NCBI GenBank assembly: GCA_965220345.1
Contig: OZ244822.1
Span: forward strand, 248,001-312,000
Reading direction: 5' to 3'
From: Aldehydirespirator sp965220345
GTDB taxonomy: Bacteria > Actinomycetota > Acidimicrobiia > Acidimicrobiales > Aldehydirespiratoraceae
Length of the DNA stretch: 64,000 nucleotides
A program made the translations under genes and the position numbers. Position 1 is the first letter of the stretch. Each line of letters opens with the position of its first letter. The notes under the pieces are model-generated. The model was not told the origin of the DNA and did not search any database. It was given only the letters and a program-made list of their open reading frames with translations. Shown here piece after piece: positions 52,493 through 61,626 of this stretch.

Positions 52493-54586
52493 ATGCCGCC
52501 TTATCAATCGTTACCTGTTGAACTGTCCGCCTCACGACGCTGGGCAAGAAGCATTTGGCTGCGTGCAACTCGAGGATCCCGCAGCCGGATTGCTGCGGCT
52601 ATGTCATCGACGCTGGTGGCAGTGTTGGCCGTGTTGGCGCTGTTGGCAGTGTTTTTGGTGGCACCCTCGCTGGCTGTTGCACAACAAGTCGTGCAACAAA
52701 CCGAGCCCGTTACCAACTCCGAGGCACCTGAACGGGTTTCGTGTAACGATGCCCCAGCTGTGTTTGAACTGCTGTGCTTGAGTTTCGAAACGCTTCAACA
52801 AGATTACGTTGACGAGTCCTCCGTCACAGATGAAAATCTGGCACAGGCTGCTGCCAATGGAGTGCGACGGGCAGTGTTGTTGCCGCGTGGTACTGAGCCG
52901 CCCCCGCCCTGCGCCCTTCCTGCTGCCGCTTTTGAGCAGACCTGCCAGCAGATTGATGCGGTAGCCGACACCGCAGCGGCGGTGTGGGCCGCGTCGGCTG
53001 CGATGTTCGACTCGTTAAACGATCCCAACAACGTCTTGCTGACCCCCAAGCGTTATCGTGAACTGGAGGAAGCGCTGGAGCGAGGGATACCGTTCTCGGG
53101 GATCGGTATTCGCTTGGGTCTGCTCAACGGCACCGTCGGATGCAGCCAGCTGTCAGCCACTTGCCGGTTGGTGATCGCCGAAGTGTTCCCGAAAAGCCCA
53201 GCTTCTGAAGCTGGTTTGCAAGCTGGCGACATTTTGTTGAGCCTTGATGGCTATGTGCCAGCCGGTTCGGGCTGCGGTCTTGGTGATTTGCCTTCTTGGC
53301 CTGTGTCCACTGTCGTGGAGGCCGTCATCGAACGCAACGGCGAGAACCGATCCTTCACTATCTTGACCGCAGCGGTTACGTCTTCTCTGGTGTCTTCATG
53401 GGTTGTGACACCAAATATCGGTTATCTGCGTCTTGGAAGTTTCAGCGAAAATTCTGATCTTGCCGTGGCGCAGGAGCTAGAGACCCTGACCGAAGCAGGT
53501 GTGCAAAGCCTCGTGTTTGACTTGCAAGGCAACGGTGGCGGTTACCTAGATGCGACCGTCAACATTGTCAGCAACTTCTTGCAAGACAATCAGTTCATCA
53601 TCCGCGAGCAGCACAGAGCCGAAGCTTCTAGTCGTCGTGTCAACAGAGACAGGGGCTTGTCAGAACCACTGGTCACGTTGCCCATGGCTTTGGTGGTGAA
53701 CGAGAACTCAGCCTCCGCGTCGGAGGTAACGGCTCTGGCGTTGCGCTACCACGAACGAGCCACGATTGTGGGTTCAACCACCTACGGCAAAAGCACCGGC
53801 CAGATCACCCGCAGTCTGCAAGCCGATGATGGCACGTTGCTGGGAGGCGCACGAGTAACAGTGTTTCGGTGGCTCGGGCCTAGCGGTGATAGCGCAGCAG
53901 GCGGTGTCGTGCCTGACATTGAAGCCAGCTTCGGTGACTGCCCGCATCCCTTAGCTGTTGCACGGCGAGCGGCTGCGGCGGCGGGTCTGCCGGGTGCTGT
54001 GCCTGCCGACATTCAAACGAGCGGCGAACTTCATGATGCGGTTGCGGCGCTACAAGCCGATGGCGTGCTTGCCGGTGCCGAGTGCGCCCCTGGCTTGTTC
54101 TGTCCCAGTGAGGCGATCCCGCGATGGATGATGGCGGTTTGGCTAGTTCGTGTCTTGGACAGCGATGATCCCGAACCGCTCAGCGAATCACGGTTCGCCG
54201 ACGTTGATGCCGGTCAACGGTGGGCTGCACACGCTGATCGCTTGGCTGAACTCGGAGTGACTCTGGGATGTGGGGTGCAGCCACTGCGGTTCTGTCCCGA
54301 TGAACCGGTGACACGAGCCCAAATGGCGAGCTTCCTGACACGGGCTTTCAAGCTTTCAACCGCGTCAACAGCGGGCTTCGGTGATGTCGATGGCAGCAGC
54401 GACGGTGACGACGACGGCATTGGCGGTGGCAGCGGCAATGTTCACGCTGCTGACATCGACTCCTTGTATGGCTCGGGGATCACGCTCGGCTGTTCGGCTG
54501 AACCGCTTCTGTTCTGCCCTGATGCCGCTACTTCTAGGGGTCAGATGGCGGTGTTTTTGCAACGGGCACTCAACCGCTTGAACTGA
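52493..54586 (+). CDS. Secreted S41 carboxy-terminal processing protease with SLH-like C-terminal repeats
   Basis: A 697-residue exported protein. An Arg-rich N-terminus and a long Leu/Val/Ala helix (about 37-65) form a signal peptide or anchor. A PDZ domain covers about 195-300 (IAEVFPKSPASEAGLQAGDILLSLDG). The S41 peptidase domain has the Ser in 'VVNENSASASEVTALAL' near 405 and Lys in 'GSTTYGKSTGQ' near 431. The C-terminal about 190 residues are three SLH-like units with a Cys pair ten residues apart ('LGCGVQPLRFCPDEPVTRAQM', 'LGCSAEPLLFCPDAATSRGQM', first degenerate). These units are characteristic of Acidimicrobiia surface proteins and may anchor the protease to the wall. Confidence 0.88.
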   Translation: MPPYQSLPVELSASRRWARSIWLRATRGSRSRIAAAMSSTLVAVLAVLALLAVFLVAPSLAVAQQVVQQTEPVTNSEAPERVSCNDAPAVFELLCLSFETLQQDYVDESSVTDENLAQAAANGVRRAVLLPRGTEPPPPCALPAAAFEQTCQQIDAVADTAAAVWAASAAMFDSLNDPNNVLLTPKRYRELEEALERGIPFSGIGIRLGLLNGTVGCSQLSATCRLVIAEVFPKSPASEAGLQAGDILLSLDGYVPAGSGCGLGDLPSWPVSTVVEAVIERNGENRSFTILTAAVTSSLVSSWVVTPNIGYLRLGSFSENSDLAVAQELETLTEAGVQSLVFDLQGNGGGYLDATVNIVSNFLQDNQFIIREQHRAEASSRRVNRDRGLSEPLVTLPMALVVNENSASASEVTALALRYHERATIVGSTTYGKSTGQITRSLQADDGTLLGGARVTVFRWLGPSGDSAAGGVVPDIEASFGDCPHPLAVARRAAAAAGLPGAVPADIQTSGELHDAVAALQADGVLAGAECAPGLFCPSEAIPRWMMAVWLVRVLDSDDPEPLSESRFADVDAGQRWAAHADRLAELGVTLGCGVQPLRFCPDEPVTRAQMASFLTRAFKLSTASTAGFGDVDGSSDGDDDGIGGGSGNVHAADIDSLYGSGITLGCSAEPLLFCPDAATSRGQMAVFLQRALNRLN

Positions 54587-54698
54587 ACTGCTACCCCTGC
54601 CTTGCTAACCCTGACCTGCTGCCTTTTGCCTCTTGCTCTTACCCCCTGACTCTTGCTCTTGCGGGCTCTATCAAGGTGGCTAGGTAGCCTGTTGAGCG

Positions 54699-55658
54699 AT
54701 GGCGAAACGCAAACGCAGAATGTCAGCGGCTATCGGTGCTGGCAGTGTCGCCGTTTCGCATCCTCCAGTGCAGCCGGGTCTAGTGAGTTCGCGGCGTACC
54801 GTGCCCGCTGGCATCAACCGTCCGCCGTATGTGTCACTGCCCGGCGGCGAACCTCATCCACCGACCTCGTCGCCGGTGCGAAGCCCTGATGAACTTGCAG
54901 CCATGCGTCGCACTGGGGCTCTCGCCGCCGAGATTTTGATCGCTACCTGCGAACATGTCCGGGTGGGGATGACCTCCGACGCGATTGATCGGTTCGTGCA
55001 TGATGCGACTGTGGCTGCTGGTGCTTATCCCAGCCCGCTGGGCTATCGGGGCTTCCCCAAATCGGTATGCACTTCTGTTAATGAAGTGATCTGCCACGGA
55101 ATCCCTGACTCGCGCCGTCTGGCCGCTGGCGACATTGTCAATATTGATGTAACCGTCTACCGAGAAGGTGTCCATGGAGACACTTCGGTGACTTTGATAA
55201 TCGGCGAAACCGATGATCACTCCCAACGCTTAGTAGCCGAAACCCGTGCGGCTCTTTATGAGGGGATCTCGGTGGTCACCGCTGGGGCACTGGTTTCAGA
55301 CATAGGCAGAGCCATTCAGAACCACGCCTTCAAGAGTCACCTCGGCGTAGTGCGTGAGTTCATCGGCCACGGGGTGGGAACCGAGTTCCATTCGGGACTT
55401 CAGGTGCCGCACTATTACGACCGGCGACACTCCACTGTGTTGACTGAGGGCATGACCTTCACGATTGAGCCGATGCTCACGCTGGGTTCGCCGCAGGTAG
55501 ACATGTGGGATGATGGCTGGACCGCAGTCACCCTTGACGGTCGCCGCACCGCCCAGTTTGAACACACTCTGGTCTGCACCACCGACGGTGCCGAGATCCT
55601 GACCCGCACTGCGTCTGGGGAGTGCGCTCACGATCTGTTCACCGAACCCGTCGGCTAG
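54699..55658 (+). CDS. map: Type I methionine aminopeptidase with N-terminal extension
   Basis: A 319-residue M24 metallopeptidase. The five ligands are visible: Asp in 'DIVNIDVTVY' near 150, Asp in 'GVHGDTSVTLI' near 160, His in 'FIGHGVGTEFH' near 225, Glu in 'TIEPMLTLG' near 258 and Glu in 'AQFEHTLVC' near 288. The substrate-pocket 'SVCTSVNEVICHGIPD' near 125 is the usual type Ia/Ic signature. The first 60 residues (MAKRKRRMSAA...PHPPTSSPV) are a basic Pro-rich extension containing the 'INRPPYV' linker of mycobacterial type Ic MetAPs, which binds near the ribosome. Confidence 0.94.
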   Translation: MAKRKRRMSAAIGAGSVAVSHPPVQPGLVSSRRTVPAGINRPPYVSLPGGEPHPPTSSPVRSPDELAAMRRTGALAAEILIATCEHVRVGMTSDAIDRFVHDATVAAGAYPSPLGYRGFPKSVCTSVNEVICHGIPDSRRLAAGDIVNIDVTVYREGVHGDTSVTLIIGETDDHSQRLVAETRAALYEGISVVTAGALVSDIGRAIQNHAFKSHLGVVREFIGHGVGTEFHSGLQVPHYYDRRHSTVLTEGMTFTIEPMLTLGSPQVDMWDDGWTAVTLDGRRTAQFEHTLVCTTDGAEILTRTASGECAHDLFTEPVG

Positions 55659-55760
55659 TCACAACCGAGTCACACCAAGTCACCTGAGAACTGGGATTAC
55701 TACACTCCACACACCAAGTCACAAGCCAGTCACAAGCCAGTCACACCAAAGCTAGAGCGC
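55659..55760. repeat. Repeated 'gtcacaccaagtcac' in the 3' flank of map
   Basis: About six copies of an 11-13 bp unit (agtcacaccaa, agtcacaagcc) between the map stop and the HNH gene end. Nothing coding. Confidence 0.75.
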
Positions 55761-55798
55761 CTCAAGCCACCCTCACCTCACCCCCCAACCCCCGACCT

Positions 55799-57145
55799 TC
55801 ACCAAAGCATGTTTGGGTCTGGGGCTCTAGCCCGAGCTGAGGTCCTGCCCTTAGATCTGCTCACTAAGGCTCGGCTTGCGCCACTGGCCTGGACTCTGGC
55901 TGGAGCTCGGGCTCGGGCTTGGTGGAGTGGATTCTCGGGTTCTGGGTCTTCGGCGTGTGCCGGGCCGTATCGGGGTGTTTGGTCTGGGGGGTGCAGGGTG
56001 TGGCTGCCGTCTGGGTGTTCACGGATTCGCCAGTTGTGATGATGAATTTTGTGGTGACAACTCCAGCACACCATGATCAGATTCTTGAGACTGGTATCAC
56101 CGCCTCTGGAATACGCGGTGATGTGATGCGCTTGACAGATACCGGGAGGTGCCCCGCAATGGAAACAGCCTCCATAGATAGCCAACAATGTCTGCCATTG
56201 TGTATCGGTAACAGTGCGACGTGACCGACTGCGCCAGATCGCGTCACCGCAGTGATCAAACACCAACCCGGTCCAACGCGCGTTGCAAGACAGCTCATCC
56301 AACACTTCAGACGGCAGTTTGGAACCGTCTGACAACTCTGCGATCAGTTCACCAGCGGCTTCATCCACATGAGCCACCACACTGATGTCCGCCTGCCAGC
56401 CACCGCCTACTACGCCTTGAGTTGTGTCGCTGCTTCTACTACTGGTGTGATGCTGCAGGGCATCAGCCAGGCATTTGTCGAACTTGCGTTGCTGAGTTTT
56501 GGGCAGCTGTCTGTCGGCTTCAAAGAATCGTTTAGCGGTGGCCTCTAGCCGATTGCGGATGCGTTGACCTGTGACCTTGTCGAACTCGCCTTTCAAGCCA
56601 ATCATCCCGTCCTCGCAATCAAAGAACCATAAATACCGACGAGCGCGTTGGCGGGAATGCTCGGAGGCACCCTTGTCGGCTTGCTGAGCGGAGACCCAAC
56701 GATTAGCGGTCCGCAGGAACTGCTCAGGCCGCATCTTCGATGCTTGATCCAGCAACTCGCAATCGCCAGCTACCACATCAGCACCAGTCTTGTTAATCAC
56801 ATCCGCTAGCCGTCTAGCGTTGGCCTGCGATACTTCCCCAGACTGCACCGCCTCCCGCAACTTCGGCACCTTGCGTAACACCTCAGCGGTCTTGACCTGG
56901 CTGTGCGCTTCGCGCTGTGACATCCCAGCAGAAGAAGCCAAAATCTCAGCACCACCGTCACCGTGACGCTCCCTCTTAGCAATCAACTCAGCAGCGCTTG
57001 TTTGGAAAGCTGTGACATTGGCCATCACCGACCGCGACTGCGCTAAAGCCTCGCGCAACTCTTCGACAGAAGCTGTGCCAGAGTCAACCGAGGCGAGCAT
57101 CACCGCGGTCGCTGCTTGGGCTTGGGTTACGGCTTCTACAACCAT
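55799..57145 (-). CDS. DUF222/13E12-type protein with C-terminal HNH nuclease domain (short form)
   Basis: A 448-residue paralogue of the 27387-29240 gene, without the central low-complexity insert. DUF222 (about 1-215) includes 'MSQREAHSQVKTAEVLRKVP' and 'KLREAVQSGEVSQANARRLA'. The HNH domain near 325-380 has 'CFHCGAPPGICQAHHITAYS' and 'CWSCHHKIHHHNWRI', with all zinc Cys and His residues. The basic C-terminus ends in MLW. The ATG at 57145 is chosen because a TATAGT box ends 7 nt before it, as in the first copy; the frame is open to 57175. Probably a nuclease; role unknown. Confidence 0.85.
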   Translation of the reverse strand: MVVEAVTQAQAATAVMLASVDSGTASVEELREALAQSRSVMANVTAFQTSAAELIAKRERHGDGGAEILASSAGMSQREAHSQVKTAEVLRKVPKLREAVQSGEVSQANARRLADVINKTGADVVAGDCELLDQASKMRPEQFLRTANRWVSAQQADKGASEHSRQRARRYLWFFDCEDGMIGLKGEFDKVTGQRIRNRLEATAKRFFEADRQLPKTQQRKFDKCLADALQHHTSSRSSDTTQGVVGGGWQADISVVAHVDEAAGELIAELSDGSKLPSEVLDELSCNARWTGLVFDHCGDAIWRSRSRRTVTDTQWQTLLAIYGGCFHCGAPPGICQAHHITAYSRGGDTSLKNLIMVCWSCHHKIHHHNWRIREHPDGSHTLHPPDQTPRYGPAHAEDPEPENPLHQARARAPARVQASGASRALVSRSKGRTSARARAPDPNMLW

Positions 57146-57175
57146 GACAGACACTATACAGCATGGGTATGACAA
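57146..57175 (-). promoter_or_regulatory. Conserved leaderless promoter of the second HNH gene
   Basis: TATAGT (57153-57158) ends 7 nt before the ATG, and TTGTCA (57170-57175) lies 25 nt from it, both at the same spacing as in the first HNH gene. The two boxes are 11 nt apart, too close for a standard -35/-10 pair, so TTGTCA may be an operator or activator site. Confidence 0.6.
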
Positions 57176-57765
57176 AAAGGTGCATTTCAGTCTATATCTG
57201 ATCTATCACAGCACTCTCAGATCACTTCCCGCAGACTACGGCTGAAGTTGTCAGCACCCATAGCAAGGAGGCAAAGGATCAGATGCCGAAGTGTCGGTTC
57301 GTGTGAGGTTGTTGGCTCGTGTCTCGGTGGCCGACTACGTTCGGTTGCGGCAACAACTCTGGCCCGTGAACTGCGTATGCTGGTAGCACAACTTCACCAC
57401 CGCCGTCAAGACATTCGAGGAATCCGACCGAACCGACCATCTGCCGTCCAACACCCTGATACGACGAAAATGCCGACTGAGCAGGCTCCTATGCTCTCAT
57501 GTGGCAACGCCAGCACAGGTCGCTGCCTGGTGATGTATGCTTGTGATGTGGATACCCAAGCAGTTGTATCGCTGCTGGCTGCTAGCCGAGCCGTTTTCGG
57601 CTTAGATTATGCTCGGGTAGTGGCAGTGGCGTTAGCTGTGAGCAGGAGCAGTCTGGATGCGGACTAAAACTCTCAGCAACAGCGGAACTAGCTGTGCTAG
57701 CCCGTCGAGAAGCACACCTCCCGGCGGTACGGCACAACCAGCGGCAACTCTGAAAGCAGGTGGTG
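57176..57765. other. Long intergenic region upstream of the methyltransferase
   Basis: About 590 bp without a gene I can defend. A 139-codon frame with a TTG start (57248-57667) is Arg/Ser/Ala-rich and shows no family signature, no ribosome site and a composition like random GC-rich sequence. The last 40 bp hold the ribosome site of the methyltransferase gene. Confidence 0.6.
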
Positions 57766-58822
<1,057 letters not shown>

Positions 58823-58924
58823 GACCCCGAGGCTCATCAGCCGATCCTCCTGATAGCAATTCGATCATAGGAGTCGTTGTACGAGTATGATCGAGGGGAT
58901 TACGGTCGCGGCTCGGCGAACTCT

Positions 58925-60002
58925 GGTGGTGATTGCAGCTGAGGTTAGTGTGGGTGTTGTGGGCTGTTTGCTAGTTGTGGGGTTTGCGGGGCATGTGGTT
59001 GAGGTTGTCTTCGATGATGGCGAGGTGTGCTGGGTTGATGTTGAGGTTTGTGTATTTGGGTAGCGGGCATCTGAGTAGTGCGTAGATTTGTTCGTTGCTG
59101 GCGCGTTGCCACGGCGAGTGTGGTTCGCAGTAGATGTCGATGCCTAAGGCTTGTTCGATGTCAGCCCAGCACGCCATTTCTGTGCCTTGGTCCCAGGTGA
59201 GAGTTTTGACGAGATGTGTTGGTTGGCGTGATAGTGCTGCGATGACTGCTGTGGCGGTGCGCTTAGCGGTGTGACCGTGCGGTAACGCGGCGAGCACGGC
59301 TTTGGCGGCTGACGCGTTCAACGAGGGTCACTACAGCGCTGGCGTTGTTGGCACCGATTATCAGGTCACCTTCCCAATGACCAGCCTCACGGCGCTGCTC
59401 AACAACTATCGGTCGATGGGTAATCGGTTTGTGATCACCTAAAGCATTGGGTTTTCGTGTGATGCGGTTGCGGGGTTTGCGTTTGCGGCAACGTCTCGGC
59501 AGCAGTTGCCAGGAGCGCTTGGGCAGTCCTCGTGAACCGGTTGGGTCATAACAGGCTGCATAGATCGTCTCTGCGCAGACCCGGTACCCCGCAGCACGCA
59601 GGTCAACAACCCGCAGCGCGCAGATCAGCACTAATAGCGTGCGGTGACCAGCGCATCATCTGGGCGTTCATGCACCATCTCAGCTAGTTCACGATCCACA
59701 ACAAGTTTGGGTTGCTGGTGTCGGCGTGCCCGCAAATCCGCGAAACGCTGAACTGCTGACGCGTCATAACCATCGTTATCGCAACAGTTTGTGTTTCAGT
59801 TCTCGATAAATCGTTGAAGGATCCCGACTGAGCTGCTGTGCGATCACCTCAACAGACAAACCCGCAGCACGCAACGCCTCAACACGCGCACGCTCCCCAA
59901 AACTCAACCTCGCTGCCATAATAAGAACCTCCACTGGATGGATGCTTGTAGTAACACCGGTCATCATGGCCGATAACTTGCATCCACAGGTGGAGCACCA
60001 CC
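58925..60002 (-). mobile_element. Degenerate IS30-family insertion sequence
   Basis: A 1078-bp element with partial terminal inverted repeats, both reading 'GGTGGTG' inward (58925 onward; 59984-60002 in reverse), matching at most of about 19 positions. It holds a broken IS30-type transposase. No clear target duplication is seen. It sits between the methyltransferase and the HExxH lipoprotein gene. 58823-58924 has no gene. Confidence 0.7.
58971..59919 (-). pseudogene. IS30-family transposase, at least three frameshifts
   Basis: Reading along the minus strand: HTH 'ARLSFGERARVEALRAAGLS' and 'IAQQLSRDPSTIYREL', frameshift near 59784, 'DNDGYDASAVQRFADLRARR', frameshift near 59620 at a 22-bp tandem duplication of the 'DLRAAG' codons, then 'YRVCAETIYAACYDPTGSRG', first Asp in 'GHWEGDLIIGA', frameshift near 59310, second Asp in 'LTWDQGTEMACW' and Glu in 'HSPWQRASNEQIY'. 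The normally invariant 'NENTNG' is changed to 'NEQIYA'. The gene is not functional. Confidence 0.82.
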
Positions 60003-60029
60003 GCCTAGCAAATGTGAAGTAATGCAAAC

Positions 60030-61553
60030 ATGAGAGCATCTGCTATAGCAAACATTGTCGCTAGTGTGCTACTGGCTGTTGCATGTGGCGCAAACAACAC
60101 GCAGGATGATACCACCAACACGCCAGCAGATGTCTCTGTCGTGCCTGATTCAACTTCAACGACAGTTTCCAGCGTCAATAACTCATCACCAGCCTTCGAC
60201 AAGCCAACCGAAACTCTTCATCAGCCAGACCAACCCGCTGAAACAACCTCGGGGCATTTCACTGATAGCCCAGATGAAGCACAAACTGAAGCACAATCTG
60301 GGATCCATCCTGTTGAGCCGGATTCAGCATCAGCGCTAAACCTCCAGCATGACGACCAACTCAAAATAACGGTTGAGAATCTGGCTTCCGCATACCAGAC
60401 GATCGCAGGTGCCTGGAACGGATTTGATCCCGGCGACTATCCGGCGATTGTCATATTCAGATCTGATGGCAATATCACGCACTTACTAGCAATCAATCAT
60501 TCCAACACTGATCGCCTCGGGCAAGCAACCGCACTTGATAATGATGGCCTGCCTTTCGATTCTCTACACCGCATCGACGATGTCGCTGATGAGGTGAACC
60601 AAAAGATCAAGAATCTCACAACATATGCATTCCAGATCATACTGGGGGACATCTACTCGTTCGCAATGGCAGCCGAAACATCCGGCTACTTCGATCCCGC
60701 AAAACCCAACTGGACCTCCACATACCTGCATGAGATGTTTCACCTTTACCAGTTCGCTGAGTTCCAAGGATCTAGAGGACCCCAAGATTGGGAGACTTAC
60801 GACTACACCGCCGCGAATCTCGAACTCGCAGTTTTAGAGGAGCGAGCTTTGCATGAGGCACTCACTACACCTTCAGCTGAAGCAATGCTCACCGCCACAC
60901 GTCATTTCGCTGCGATACGCCTAGCACGCATGGAAGTCGACGACAGGGTTCGACTCGACAATGATCAGGAGCGGTTGGAGGGCACAGCCAGATATATCGA
61001 GCACCGACTCGGCAGCGAGAACCGAAGCTACCCCCACCACGATGCCAACTACGAGCAAGATCTACAAACCGACTTCCCTGTAAGTAGGGTAAAAGAAGCT
61101 TTCGGATTCGGTCGGTTCTATGCCAGTGGTGCTGCTGTCGTAAGAGTTCTTGATCTACTTGGTGCCCAAAACAGTGATCGGAAAATCCAACGGGGTGACA
61201 GCCCCGCCGAGGTGCTAATCAAGCATTTAGGGGTGACCCAAAACGATGTGAGTTTACTGCTTGACGAGGCGAGAAAGGTTTATGACCCCTCTGGCGATCT
61301 TAACGCTGAAGCCGCCAAAGCTGCTGCTCAAGCACTTAGCGAACTCACGGTCTTTGAAGACGAACCAATCGGCGGAGGCGGCAACCCCGAAAGCTTTGAA
61401 GGCTCTGACGACTTCGACTACAACAGCTCTGGCAGCACCGACAGAGGCCCGATTAGTATCACAGAAGAACAGTACCAGTGCCTTGAGGAAGCAGGCTTCG
61501 GAGACGATGCCCCGGTCCCTACCGAAATCTTTGACAGCTGCCTCGCCACCTAA
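60030..61553 (+). CDS. Lipoprotein with a HExxH zinc metallopeptidase-like motif
   Basis: A 507-residue exported protein. Signal peptide with lipobox at Cys19 (LLAVAC), a Thr/Ser/Pro/Glu-rich spacer to about 110, then a globular part. 'YLHEMFHLYQFAEF' at 232-245 contains HExxH (His234, Glu235, His238), and 'ERLEGTARYIEHRLG' near 315 supplies a likely third ligand Glu, as in gluzincin-type metallopeptidases. The C-terminus ends in a Cys-containing acidic tail ('QCLEEAGFG', 'FDSCLAT'). I cannot name the family. It starts 28 nt after the IS30 end, so its native promoter may have been disrupted or replaced. Confidence 0.75.
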   Translation: MRASAIANIVASVLLAVACGANNTQDDTTNTPADVSVVPDSTSTTVSSVNNSSPAFDKPTETLHQPDQPAETTSGHFTDSPDEAQTEAQSGIHPVEPDSASALNLQHDDQLKITVENLASAYQTIAGAWNGFDPGDYPAIVIFRSDGNITHLLAINHSNTDRLGQATALDNDGLPFDSLHRIDDVADEVNQKIKNLTTYAFQIILGDIYSFAMAAETSGYFDPAKPNWTSTYLHEMFHLYQFAEFQGSRGPQDWETYDYTAANLELAVLEERALHEALTTPSAEAMLTATRHFAAIRLARMEVDDRVRLDNDQERLEGTARYIEHRLGSENRSYPHHDANYEQDLQTDFPVSRVKEAFGFGRFYASGAAVVRVLDLLGAQNSDRKIQRGDSPAEVLIKHLGVTQNDVSLLLDEARKVYDPSGDLNAEAAKAAAQALSELTVFEDEPIGGGGNPESFEGSDDFDYNSSGSTDRGPISITEEQYQCLEEAGFGDDAPVPTEIFDSCLAT

Positions 61554-61626
61554 ACACAACTCACACCTCACCAACCCACAAATTCGCGCTGGCACAACAC
61601 TTGTAACCACTAGAGTTCACGGTGGG

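Noticed and set aside
57248..57667. 139-codon frame between the HNH gene and the methyltransferase
   Set aside because: TTG start, no ribosome site, Arg/Ser-rich composition and no recognisable motif.
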